Shown in pieces: positions 56,468-64,000 of a stretch of 64,000 nucleotides of DNA. The notes under the pieces were generated by a model. That model saw only the letters and a program-made list of their open reading frames with translations, was not told the DNA's origin and made no database searches. Origin of the DNA: Antribacter gilvus (GTDB taxonomy: Bacteria; Actinomycetota; Actinomycetes; Actinomycetales; Cellulomonadaceae); contig NZ_QXTH01000006.1 in NCBI RefSeq assembly GCF_003946865.1, forward strand, positions 124,001 through 188,000, written 5' to 3'. Both the position numbers and the translations under genes were made by a program. Position 1 is the first letter of the stretch, and every line of letters begins with the position of its first letter.

Positions 56468-56995
56468 GTGACTGCACAGCACGACGACATGCCACGGAAG
56501 CGTGGGATGTCCGGCACCACAGCGGCCAGCCTCGCAGCGCTCGTCGGGTTCGGCGCGCTGGGCCTGGGCCAGATGTTCGGCCCTCAGGTTGCCGAACCCG
56601 CCCGCGACGAGAGCGGTGCGGCTACCGCCGCGGCAGTCGTCGACGTCTTCATGATCGACGTCGGCGACTGCCTGGACGCCTCGGTCCTCACCGCCGAGGT
56701 CTCGTCCGTCCCGCTGGTCCCGTGCTCGCACCCGCACGACAGCGAGGTCTACGCGATCACCGAGCTCGTCGGTGACTACCATCCCGGCGACGCGGTCGTC
56801 GCGGCTACCGCAGACACCTTCTGCTCGGACCAGTTCGAGGAGTTCGTCGGGCTGCCCACGGCAGGCTCTGTCCTGAGCTACCTCGCACTTCAGCCGAGCG
56901 AGCAGAGCTGGATCTCGCGGGACGACCGCCTCGTCCAGTGCCTCGTCACCTCCACCGAGCCCGTGACGGGCACCATGGCCGGCATCGCCCGGTAA
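56468..56995 (+). CDS. Septum-formation family protein, tandem paralogue
   Basis: 175 residues from the GTG at 56468 (AGGAAG upstream); an ATG at 56489 is the alternative. The N-terminal hydrophobic anchor (~20-38, LAALVGFGALGLGQMFG) lacks the lipobox cysteine of its neighbour. The domain has VGDCLDASVL, PCSHPHDSEVYA and TEPVTGTMAGIA. It is probably a duplication of the upstream gene that switched from lipid to helix anchoring. It converges on pstB across a hairpin at 57001-57032. Confidence 0.8.
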   Translation: MTAQHDDMPRKRGMSGTTAASLAALVGFGALGLGQMFGPQVAEPARDESGAATAAAVVDVFMIDVGDCLDASVLTAEVSSVPLVPCSHPHDSEVYAITELVGDYHPGDAVVAATADTFCSDQFEEFVGLPTAGSVLSYLALQPSEQSWISRDDRLVQCLVTSTEPVTGTMAGIAR

Positions 56996-57000
56996 AGACT

Positions 57001-57032
57001 GGTGCCCGCCTTCCGTACGGGAGGCGGGCACC
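57001..57032. terminator. Bidirectional hairpin between septum-formation paralogue and pstB
   Basis: 11-bp perfect arms GGTGCCCGCCT (57001-57011) and its complement (57022-57032), 10-nt loop. It lies between two convergent stop codons. Confidence 0.75.
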
Positions 57033-57051
57033 GGCGTCGTCGGGCAGAGAC

Positions 57052-57831
57052 TCAGCCGAAGCGGCCGGAGACGTAGTCCTCCGTGGCCTTCTCGCCCGGG
57101 GCGGAGAAGATCGTGGCCGTGTCGTTCATCTCGATCAGGCGGCCGGGCTTGCCCGTGCCCGCGATGTTGAAGAACGCCGTCCGGTCGCTCACGCGCGCGG
57201 CCTGCTGCATGTTGTGCGTGACGATGACGATCGTGTAGTCCTTCTTGAGCTCCTGGATCAGGTCCTCGATCGCGAGGGTCGAGATGGGGTCCAGGGCCGA
57301 GCAGGGCTCGTCCATGAGGAGCACCTGGGGCTTCACGGCGATGGCGCGGGCGATGCAGAGACGCTGCTGCTGACCACCGGAGAGGCCCGAGCCCGGCTTC
57401 TCGAGGCGGTCCTTCACCTCGTTCCAGAGGTTGGCGCCCCGCAGGGACCGCTCGACCAGCTCGTCGGCGTCGCTCTTCGAGATCTTGCGGTTGTTCAGCT
57501 TGACGCCCGCCAGCACGTTCTCCTTGATAGACATCGTGGGGAACGGGTTGGGCCGCTGGAACACCATGCCGACCGTGCGGCGCACGGCGACCGGGTCCAC
57601 GTCGGCGCCGTACAGGTCCACGCCCTCGAGCTCGACCGAGCCCTCCACGCGCGCACCGGGGATGACCTCGTGCATGCGGTTCAGGGTGCGCAGGAACGTC
57701 GACTTGCCGCAGCCCGAAGGGCCGATGAACGCGGTGACCGACTTGGGGTCGATCGTCATGGAGACGTCCTGCACGGCGAGGAAGTCGCCGTAGTAGATGT
57801 TGAGGTCCTTCACGTCGATGCGCTGAGCCAT
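57052..57831 (-). CDS. pstB: Phosphate ABC transporter ATPase PstB
   Basis: A 259-residue protein with Walker [10 protein letters not shown] (37-45), Q-loop [12 protein letters not shown], signature LSGGQQQR (150-157), Walker B LLMDEP (171-176) and [11 protein letters not shown]. The PNPF loop and [11 protein letters not shown] are PstB-specific. It energises uptake of inorganic phosphate. It is the last gene of pstS-pstC-pstA-pstB. Confidence 0.96.
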   Translation of the reverse strand: MAQRIDVKDLNIYYGDFLAVQDVSMTIDPKSVTAFIGPSGCGKSTFLRTLNRMHEVIPGARVEGSVELEGVDLYGADVDPVAVRRTVGMVFQRPNPFPTMSIKENVLAGVKLNNRKISKSDADELVERSLRGANLWNEVKDRLEKPGSGLSGGQQQRLCIARAIAVKPQVLLMDEPCSALDPISTLAIEDLIQELKKDYTIVIVTHNMQQAARVSDRTAFFNIAGTGKPGRLIEMNDTATIFSAPGEKATEDYVSGRFG

Positions 57832-57891
57832 CGGGGGTACATCCTTCGGTGTGAGCTGCGTCTGGGCTGAGCCTGCGGCGGAGTCTGCGCG

Positions 57892-58848
57892 TCAGCGCAG
57901 CTTCGGGGAGAACCAGCGGGTGACAAGGCGGCCGATCAGGTTGAGCCCCATGACGATGAGGATCAGCAGCAGGGCGGCCGCCCAGGCCCGCAGCTCGTTG
58001 ATGTCGGCCAGGCAGTCGGCCTGCCCTTCCCGGCAGGGGACGACGCCCTGGCGCCACTGGCTGTAGATGTACACCGGCAGCGTCATCATGCGCCCGTCGA
58101 ACGGGTTGACGTTGTACGAGTCGGTGGTGCCTGCCGTGATGACGAGAGGCGCCGTCTCGCCGATCACGCGGGCGACCGCGAGCAGCACGCCCGTCGTGAG
58201 ACCTGCCACGGAGGTGCGCAGCACCACGCGGACGATCGTGAGCCACTTCGGCACGCCCAGGGCGTACGAGGCCTCACGCAGCTCGTTCGGGACGAGCTTC
58301 AGCATCTCCTCGCAGGAGCGCACCACCACGGGGATCATCAGGACCGAGAGCGCGACAGCACCCACGAGGCCCGTGCGGGCTCCTGTCGGCCCGAGGATCA
58401 GGGTGAACAGCGCGAAGGCGAACAGACCCGCGACGATCGACGGGATGCCCGTCATCACGTCGACGAAGAACGTCACCGCCCGGGCCAGCGGGCCACGGCC
58501 GTACTCGACGAGGTAGATGGCCGTGAGCAGACCGACCGGGACCGAGATCACCGCGGCCAGCAGGGTGATCACCAGCGTGCCGATCATGGCGTGGTAGACG
58601 CCGCCTGCGTCGATCCCGCCGTAGATGCCGCGCATCGTGGAGGTCAGGAACTCGAGGGTGAACCTCACGCGGCCGCTGTCGATCACGGTCCACAGGAGGG
58701 AGATCAGCGGCACCATCGCCAGGGCGAACGCGCCGTAGACGAGGACCGTCATGATCCGGTCTATGCGTCGACGACCCGGGTCGACGGAGACGAGGAGCGC
58801 CCGGGTGCGCTCGACGGCGTCCAGGGTCGGTGCGGTCGAGGTGCTCAT
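57892..58848 (-). CDS. pstA: Phosphate ABC transporter permease PstA
   Basis: 318 residues from the ATG at 58846-58848, which overlaps the pstC stop by one base (TGATG). It has six helices with the binding-protein-dependent permease loop ALGVPKWLTIVRVVL, and the start of the second half reads GIPSIVAGLFAFAL. It forms the channel with PstC. It ends about 60 bp before pstB. Confidence 0.94.
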   Translation of the reverse strand: MSTSTAPTLDAVERTRALLVSVDPGRRRIDRIMTVLVYGAFALAMVPLISLLWTVIDSGRVRFTLEFLTSTMRGIYGGIDAGGVYHAMIGTLVITLLAAVISVPVGLLTAIYLVEYGRGPLARAVTFFVDVMTGIPSIVAGLFAFALFTLILGPTGARTGLVGAVALSVLMIPVVVRSCEEMLKLVPNELREASYALGVPKWLTIVRVVLRTSVAGLTTGVLLAVARVIGETAPLVITAGTTDSYNVNPFDGRMMTLPVYIYSQWRQGVVPCREGQADCLADINELRAWAAALLLILIVMGLNLIGRLVTRWFSPKLR

Positions 58849-59840
58849 CAGTTGGCTCCCGAGAATTCCTTGCGGCGGGCGACGATCCAGCGGGCCAGCA
58901 TGTTCACCGCCAGCGTGATGACGAACAGTGCGAGGCCGGTCGCGATCAGCACGTCGATCGCGAGGCCGTTCGCCTCGGGGAACCGTGAGGCGATGTTGGC
59001 GGCGATCGTCGTGTGGCGACCTGAGTCGAAGATCTGGAACGAGTAGCTGAGGCCGGGCGAGAGGATCATCAACACGGCCATGGTCTCGCCGAGCGCCCGG
59101 CCGAGGCCCAGCATCGCGGCCGAGATGACGCCGGAGCGCCCGAACGGCAGCACCGCGGTGCGGATCATCTCCCAGCGGGTGGCGCCCAGCGCGAGCGCCG
59201 CCTCCTCGTGCAGCTTCGGCGTCTGCAGGAACACCTCGCGGGAGACCGCGGTGATGATCGGCAGGATCATGACGGCCAGCACGAGGGACGCCGTCGCGAG
59301 CGAACGGCCGGTGGGCGACGCCTCGACGTTCGCCCCGAGGATCAGGTTCAGCACGTCCGCGAACCACACCCAGAGGTCACCGACCAGGCCCGAGAACACG
59401 TAGACGCCCCAGAGCCCGAAGACCACCGACGGGATCGCGGCGAGCAGGTCCACCACGTAGCCGATGATCGAGGCGAGGCGACGCGGCGCGTAGTGCGAGA
59501 TGAACAGCGCGATGCCGACGGAGATCGGCGTGGCGACCACCAGCGCCAGAACGGACGCCAGCAGCGTGCCGAAGACGAGGGGGCCCACGTAGCCGAGGAG
59601 CGAGCCGAAGGACCCGGGGACCTTTCCCGCGTCGTGCAGCTGCTCCGCGCCGGCCGTGAACGCCGGGAAGGCCCGGACGATCAGGAAGAGCGCCACGGCG
59701 GCCAGCACCCCCAGGAGGAGAGCTCCCGCACCCGTGGAGATCCACCGGAAGACCCGGCTGAACCCCCGCTCGGTGTCACCGCTCCGCCGCTGGCGGGGGC
59801 GCACCGCCGCTGGGGCGGGCGGGCTGTCGGTTGTGGTCAC
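58848..59840 (-). CDS. pstC: Phosphate ABC transporter permease PstC
   Basis: A 330-residue protein with a basic N-terminus followed by six helices. It has IPSVVFGLWGVYVFSGL and the permease EAA-like loop LGATRWEMIRTAVLPFGRSG, then GLGRALGETMAVLMI. It partners PstA in the phosphate importer. It starts about 160 bp downstream of pstS, a gap long enough for a processing or attenuation site that would favour pstS expression, though I see no strong stem there. Confidence 0.94.
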   Translation of the reverse strand: MTTTDSPPAPAAVRPRQRRSGDTERGFSRVFRWISTGAGALLLGVLAAVALFLIVRAFPAFTAGAEQLHDAGKVPGSFGSLLGYVGPLVFGTLLASVLALVVATPISVGIALFISHYAPRRLASIIGYVVDLLAAIPSVVFGLWGVYVFSGLVGDLWVWFADVLNLILGANVEASPTGRSLATASLVLAVMILPIITAVSREVFLQTPKLHEEAALALGATRWEMIRTAVLPFGRSGVISAAMLGLGRALGETMAVLMILSPGLSYSFQIFDSGRHTTIAANIASRFPEANGLAIDVLIATGLALFVITLAVNMLARWIVARRKEFSGAN

Positions 59841-59999
59841 TCCGAGCTCCTCGAGGTGGTCGCGTTCACTGGTGGTGCGAGATCAATTCTTGACCATACG
59901 GCCATGCCGGTGACCGGACCGCCTCGTTGTCGAGGTGTGTGGCCCGGCCACCGGCTGGCGTCATGCAGGGTACTGCTGTGGTGCTACGGGCGGCAGAGG

Positions 60000-61112
60000 T
60001 CAGCCGACCGTGATGGCCTCGAGGGCGGCGGCGACCTTGCCCTGCAGGTCGGACGAGATCGGCGCGGAGCCGGCCTCCGAGGCGGAGACCTCCTGGCCCT
60101 CCGCCGACGCGATGTAGCCCACGAACTCCTTCACGAACGTGCCGGTGGCCTCGTCCGAGTAGTTGGAGCAGACGAGAGCGTAGGAGACCAGGACGATTGG
60201 GTAGGCGCCCGAAGCGGTCGTGGTGCGGTCGATCTCGTAGGAGAGGTCGTGCTCGTGGCGACCCTCGGCCAGAGGCGAGGCGTCGACGGCGGCAGCGGCG
60301 GCCTCCGGCGTGTAGGCGACGAACTCCTCGCCGACCTTGATCGCAGCGGTGCCGATCCCGGCACCGACCTTCGAGGCGTCGACGTAGGTGACAGCACCCT
60401 CGGTGCTCTCGACGACGCCGATCACGCCGGACGACTGGCCGGCCGACTCGCCGCCGATGTCCTCGGGGAAGACGCCGTCCGGCTCCCAGGTCCACACGTC
60501 GGGAGCCGTCGCGGCCAGGTAGTCCGTGAAGTTCTCGGTGGTGCCCGAGTCGTCGGAGCGGTGCACCGGCACGACGGCCGTGGTCGGCAGCGTGGCGTCC
60601 GGGTTGTCCGCGGCGATGGCCGGGTCGTTCCAGGTCTTGATCGTGCCGGCGAAGATCTTGGCCACCGTGTCCGGCGTGAGGTTCAGCGTCTCGACGCCGG
60701 GCAGGTTGAAGGCCACGGCGATCGGCGAGACGTAGACCGGGAGGCTCCAGGCACCGTCGGGGCCGCAGTACTCAGCGGTCTCGGTGATCTCCTCGTCCTT
60801 CAGCGCGCGGTCCGAGCCGGCCCACGCGACGGTGCCGGCGGTGATGGCCTCACGGCCCGCGCCCGAGCCGTCGGCGGCGTAGTTGATCGTGACGTCGGGG
60901 TGCTGCGCACCGAACGTCGCGGTCCAGGCGGCCATGGCCGACTCCTGCGACGACGCGCCGGCGCCGGCGAACTCGCCCGTCAGCTCGGCGGCGGCCGACT
61001 CCGAGGTCTCCGTACCCGGCTCGGCAGCGTCGGGGTTGCAGGCTGCGAGGGTCAGCGCGAGCACGCCGACCGTGACGGCAGAACCAGCGCGGGTGAATCG
61101 GCTGAGCTTCAC
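60000..61112 (-). CDS. pstS: Phosphate-binding lipoprotein PstS
   Basis: 370 residues from the GTG at 61110-61112. An ATG four codons upstream (61124) is the alternative, but AGGATGGAA is better spaced for the GTG. The signal peptide ends in lipobox LTLAAC. Phosphate ligands lie in GAGASSQESAM, WAGSDRALKD and RSDDSGTTENFTDYL. It delivers phosphate to PstCA. A PHO box with 11-bp direct repeats lies upstream (61209-61230), so transcription should rise on phosphate starvation through RegX3/PhoP. Confidence 0.95.
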   Translation of the reverse strand: MKLSRFTRAGSAVTVGVLALTLAACNPDAAEPGTETSESAAAELTGEFAGAGASSQESAMAAWTATFGAQHPDVTINYAADGSGAGREAITAGTVAWAGSDRALKDEEITETAEYCGPDGAWSLPVYVSPIAVAFNLPGVETLNLTPDTVAKIFAGTIKTWNDPAIAADNPDATLPTTAVVPVHRSDDSGTTENFTDYLAATAPDVWTWEPDGVFPEDIGGESAGQSSGVIGVVESTEGAVTYVDASKVGAGIGTAAIKVGEEFVAYTPEAAAAAVDASPLAEGRHEHDLSYEIDRTTTASGAYPIVLVSYALVCSNYSDEATGTFVKEFVGYIASAEGQEVSASEAGSAPISSDLQGKVAAALEAITVG

Positions 61113-61208
61113 GTGTCGTTCCATCCTGTTCGGAAGAAGTCTTCTGCGTACCGGCAAGCACCGGCAACACCCGGGACGGTAGGCACGCAGGATGACCTGA
61201 TCACCAGG

Positions 61209-61230
61209 ACGAGGTGAACGCGAGATGAAC
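61209..61230 (-). promoter_or_regulatory. PHO box upstream of pstS
   Basis: On the minus strand, GTTCATCTCGC and GTTCACCTCGT are adjacent 11-bp direct repeats (61230-61220 and 61219-61209). They match the actinobacterial PhoP/RegX3 site pattern and lie about 100 bp before the pstS start. Confidence 0.8.
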
Positions 61231-61248
61231 AGTCCTTCAGGAGCGGGT

Positions 61249-61268
61249 GAGCCGCGCCACTGCGGCTC
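61249..61268 (-). terminator. Short hairpin at the end of regX3
   Basis: GAGCCGC-N6-GCGGCTC, perfect 7-bp arms (61249-61255 and 61262-61268), immediately after the regX3 stop. It is modest in strength and may only partly stop read-through into pstS. Confidence 0.5.
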
Positions 61269-61973
61269 CTACTGCTCGTTCGCGTCGGCGAGCTTGTAGC
61301 CGAGACCTCGCACCGTGAGCAGGTAGCGCGGCGCCCCCGGATCCGGTTCGATCTTGGACCGGATCCGCTTTACGTGCACGTCCAGCGTCTTGGTGTCGCC
61401 GACGTAGTCGGCACCCCAGACGCGGTCGATGAGCTGGCCACGGGTGAGGACCCGGCCAGCGTTGCGCAGCAGGAGCTCGAGCAGGTCGAACTCCTTCAGC
61501 GGAAGGGGCACCTGCGTACCGCTCACGGTCACGGTGTGCCGCTCCACGTCCATCCGGACGGGGCCCACCTCGAGCACGCCGTCCTCCTCGCCCTCGCCGA
61601 GCCCGTCGCCCGGCTGGCGGCGACGCAGGACGGCCCGGACGCGGGCCAGCAGCTCGCGGAACGAGTACGGCTTGGTGACGTAGTCGTCGGCCCCCAGCTC
61701 GAGACCCACGACCTTGTCGATCTCGGAGTCCTTCGCCGTGAGCATGATGACCGGCACGTCACCGCGGGCCCGCAGCTCCCGGCACACCTCGGTCCCGGAG
61801 AGCCCGGGCAGCATGAGGTCGAGCAGCACCAGGTCGGCACCACCGGCGTCGTACAGGGCGAGCGCGTCCGGGCCGTTGGCGGCCTCCACCACCTCGAACC
61901 CCTCACGGGCCAGCTGGTACGTCAACGGGTCCCGGTACGACTCCTCGTCCTCGACCACCAGGATGCGCGTCAC
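61269..61973 (-). CDS. regX3: Phosphate-starvation response regulator RegX3 (OmpR family)
   Basis: 234 residues from the GTG at 61971-61973, overlapping the senX3 stop by four bases. The receiver has acidic pocket EDE (8-10), phospho-acceptor Asp52 (LVLLDLMLP), Thr79 and Lys101. The winged helix has PLPLKEFDLLELLLRNAGRV and TVRGLGYKL. Location between senX3 and pstS and beside phoU identifies it as RegX3/PhoP, which activates pst genes via PHO boxes. Recognition of the box at 61209 is expected. Confidence 0.93.
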   Translation of the reverse strand: MTRILVVEDEESYRDPLTYQLAREGFEVVEAANGPDALALYDAGGADLVLLDLMLPGLSGTEVCRELRARGDVPVIMLTAKDSEIDKVVGLELGADDYVTKPYSFRELLARVRAVLRRRQPGDGLGEGEEDGVLEVGPVRMDVERHTVTVSGTQVPLPLKEFDLLELLLRNAGRVLTRGQLIDRVWGADYVGDTKTLDVHVKRIRSKIEPDPGAPRYLLTVRGLGYKLADANEQ

Positions 61974-63190
61974 GCACCCACCTCCTCGTCCTTGTGTGCT
62001 GCGGTGTGCGCCGGCGTGATTGCCGGCCTGTCGGTGCTGGACCTGCCGACGTGGGCCGGTAGGTCCGCGGCGGGGATCCGCAGTGTGAACGTAGACCCGC
62101 GGCCGGGTTCGGACCACATGGTGACGTCGCCGCCGTGGTCGGCGGCCACGTGCTTGACGATGCTCAGCCCGAGCCCGGTGCCCCCGGTGTCCCGCGAGCG
62201 GGCCGGGTCCACGCGGTAGAACCGCTCGAAGACCCGGTCCTGCTCGTCCTCGGCGATGCCGATGCCCTGGTCCACCACGGCGATCTCCACGAGCCCGTCC
62301 CGCTCGCTGACGCCGACGCCCACACGCGTGGCGTGGGCGGAGTACGCCACGGCGTTGTCCACAAGGTTACGCACCGCGGTGACCAGGAGGTTGTGGTCCC
62401 CGTAGACGACGCAGTCGGTGGAGCCGCCCACGGTGATGGTGATGTTCTTCCCCTGCGCGGTGATCCGGGCGCGGTCCACGGCCTCCTCCACCACGTCGCG
62501 GACAGGGACGGGGGTGGCCTTCTCGGCGGCGCCGGCCACCTGGAGGCGGGAGAGCTCGATGATCTCCTGCACCAGGGCGGACAGCCGCTGGGCCTCCGTC
62601 TGCATCCGCTGGGTGAAACGCCGGACGGCCACCGGGTCGTCGGCGGCGTCGCCGAGCGTCTCGGCGAGGAGCGCGAGCGCCCCGACGGGGGTCTTCAGCT
62701 CGTGCGACACGTTCACCACGAAGTCCCGGCGGATCGCCTCGACGCGTCGCGCCTCCGTCCGGTCCTCGGCGAGCACCAGCAGCCGGTCGAGCCCGAGGGG
62801 CGCGACGCGGACCTGGAGCAGGACGGTACCCGAGCCGATCGGCCCGCGGGGCAGCTCCAGCTCCTGCTCGCGGATGACGCCGTCCCGGCGCACGTCCCGG
62901 ACCATGTCGAGGATCGCGCGGTGCACCAGGGCGTCGTTGCGCACGACTCCCAGCGCGTAGGCCGGCGGCGACGCACGCACCACCTCGTCGTCCTCCGCGA
63001 GCACGACGGCGGCCGAGCGCAGCACCGAGAGCACGCGCACCAGGCCCTCGTCGAGCTCCACCGGCTCCGTCCCCGGCAGCCTGTGCTGCTGGCGGTCGGA
63101 GATGCGGAACGCGACGGTCGCGACCACGCCAACGACTAGGCCGAGGATCCCGGCCGCGAGGGCCGTCACCCCGGAGATGATTCCGTCCAC
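61970..63190 (-). CDS. senX3: Phosphate-sensing histidine kinase SenX3
   Basis: 406 residues, GTG start. Two short membrane helices (~4-29) with almost no external loop precede a PAS-like domain (~48-145). The H-box has His163 in FVVNVSHELKTPVGAL, N-box NLVDNAVAYS, DQGIGIAEDEQDRVFERFYRVD and GTGLGLSIV. The lack of an external sensor fits SenX3/PhoR, which reads transporter state through PhoU and Pst. It is divergent from phoU and translationally coupled to regX3. Confidence 0.93.
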   Translation of the reverse strand: MDGIISGVTALAAGILGLVVGVVATVAFRISDRQQHRLPGTEPVELDEGLVRVLSVLRSAAVVLAEDDEVVRASPPAYALGVVRNDALVHRAILDMVRDVRRDGVIREQELELPRGPIGSGTVLLQVRVAPLGLDRLLVLAEDRTEARRVEAIRRDFVVNVSHELKTPVGALALLAETLGDAADDPVAVRRFTQRMQTEAQRLSALVQEIIELSRLQVAGAAEKATPVPVRDVVEEAVDRARITAQGKNITITVGGSTDCVVYGDHNLLVTAVRNLVDNAVAYSAHATRVGVGVSERDGLVEIAVVDQGIGIAEDEQDRVFERFYRVDPARSRDTGGTGLGLSIVKHVAADHGGDVTMWSEPGRGSTFTLRIPAADLPAHVGRSSTDRPAITPAHTAAHKDEEVGA

Positions 63191-63262
63191 GACTCCAGAG
63201 TAGGTCCGGTCACGAGCAGGTCACGGCCGTGAGAGTGCGGTCCTGGACGCGCGTCGCCTAGT

Positions 63263-63302
63263 GTTCATCAGTGGGGCGGGTGTCGTTCACTTTCCGGTTC
63301 AC
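63263..63302 (+). promoter_or_regulatory. GTTCA direct repeats in senX3-phoU intergenic region
   Basis: GTTCAT at 63263, GTTCAC at 63285 (22 bp, two turns) and GTTCAC at 63297 (12 bp). They resemble the half-sites of the pstS PHO box, so phoU and/or senX3 may be under the same control. Confidence 0.55.
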
Positions 63303-63416
63303 CCGGCGATGCGAGCCTTACTGTCGCGTGCGGCTCGACCGTGCCGCGCGCTGTGCGGGCCCGGCCCGCCCTCGTGGCGCCGGCCAGACCCGTGCGAACC
63401 CTCCGAGAGGACACTG

Positions 63417-64000
63417 ATGCGAGAGATCTTCGACGCCGAGCTGCGTCAGGTCGGTGACGACCTTGCCGAGATGAGCCGCCTGGTCGAGTCGGCGATCAGC
63501 CGGGCCGGCAAGGCCCTGCTCGAGGCCGACCTGCAGCTGGCCCAGGAGGTCATCGCCTCCGACCGGACCATCGACCAGATCGAGGCCTCGCTGGACGAGC
63601 GGTGCGTGCACATCCTGGCCCAGCAGGCACCGGTCGCGACCGACCTGCGGGTCGTCGTGAGCGCCCTGCGGATGAGCGCGTCCCTGGAGCGGATGGGCGA
63701 CCTCGCCCGCCACGTGGCGCAGGTGGCGCGGGGCCGGTACCCGGCCCACGCCGTCGTGCCCGCCGCACAGGACACGTTCGCCGCGATGAACGAGGCCGCG
63801 GTCCGCGTGGCCCAGCGCACCACGGAGCTCCTGGTGACGCGCGACCTCGAGGTCGCGCAGGCGCTGGAGCGCGATGACGACCTCCTCGACGAGCTGCACC
63901 AGGAGACGTTCGCCAAGCTGCTCGACCCGTCCTGGGACGGGACCGTGCAGGAGGCCATCGACGTCACGCTCCTGGGCCGCTACTACGAGCGCTTCGGCGA
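63417..64000 (+). CDS. phoU: Phosphate-signalling protein PhoU (3' end outside window)
   Basis: The ATG at 63417 follows a GAGAGGACAC ribosome site, and the frame stays open to the window edge (194 residues seen of ~220). The first three-helix bundle carries the E/D-rich metal motif DRTIDQIEASLDERCVHILA, with APVATDLRVVVSALRMSASLERMGD, the canonical PhoU signature. The second bundle begins near residue 115. It relays the state of the Pst transporter to SenX3. It is transcribed away from senX3-regX3-pst. Confidence 0.95.
   Translation, partial: MREIFDAELRQVGDDLAEMSRLVESAISRAGKALLEADLQLAQEVIASDRTIDQIEASLDERCVHILAQQAPVATDLRVVVSALRMSASLERMGDLARHVAQVARGRYPAHAVVPAAQDTFAAMNEAAVRVAQRTTELLVTRDLEVAQALERDDDLLDELHQETFAKLLDPSWDGTVQEAIDVTLLGRYYERFG

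Noticed and set aside
59841..59999. A terminator or attenuator between pstS and pstC
   Set aside because: No stem longer than about six base pairs is convincing; only spacing suggests differential expression.

Overview
The window comes from a high-GC actinobacterium, most likely Micrococcales near Cellulomonadaceae/Promicromonosporaceae. This is inferred from base composition, many GTG starts, leaderless promoters, an MsiK-type sugar ATPase, the DUF3027, DUF2530 and DUF3263 families, CarD, an XPB-type helicase, SenX3/RegX3 and WXG100. No species assignment is possible from sequence alone. Almost every gene is chromosomal housekeeping or envelope biology. I see no transposase, integrase, phage module or CRISPR array.

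Layout. (1) 1-11131: exopolysaccharide locus with a partial conserved protein, two methyltransferases, a Wzy-like polymerase, two glycosyltransferases, a broken Wzx flippase joined to a broken DUF4012 gene, a low-molecular-weight tyrosine phosphatase, a TauE/SafE permease and the priming polyprenyl glycosylphosphotransferase. (2) 11481-22449: DUF2530, a giant sacsin-like GHKL ATPase, DUF3027, a cold-shock protein, a helicase-associated protein, XPB helicase and an NYN protein. (3) 22487-29965: glutamine amidotransferase, PspA and a TPM-domain membrane protein, divergent from an OmpR-type two-component pair; then an HD-like protein and a WXG100 protein. (4) 30109-38817: GroEL under two CIRCE operators, an FAD oxidoreductase, CspA, LytR_C, DUF3263, uracil-DNA glycosylase, an ArsR/VOC pair, an SGNH hydrolase, tRNA-Thr and a membrane DsbA-like protein. 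(5) 38979-46074: membrane Ser/Thr kinase, an OtsA-OtsB fusion, MsiK and DUF4032. (6) 46079-55698: the actinobacterial carD-ispD-ispF-cysS-rlmB block, split by an LtrA/aldolase/aldonolactone-oxidase/TetR insert, with a divergent LpqE-like lipoprotein. (7) 55881-64000: two septum-formation paralogues, then the complete phosphate system pstBACS, regX3-senX3 and the start of phoU.

How the parts work together. The first 11 kb builds and exports a surface polysaccharide: priming by the glycosylphosphotransferase, extension by the transferases, flipping by Wzx and polymerisation by Wzy. As written, Wzx is truncated, so either the locus is rearranged or the assembly is wrong there. PspA, TPM and the two-component system look like an envelope-stress unit. 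SenX3/RegX3 with a clear PHO box in front of pstS forms a phosphate-starvation regulon. HrcA/CIRCE controls GroEL.

The features most worth checking are: a 29-bp perfect inverted repeat inside the sacsin-like gene; the wzx/DUF4012 chimera; a CTG start of ispD coupled to the carD stop codon; phased CAACC repeats in front of the two-component operon; a self-operator overlapping the arsR promoter; long perfect palindromes between convergent genes; and a consistent leaderless promoter signature at eleven genes.
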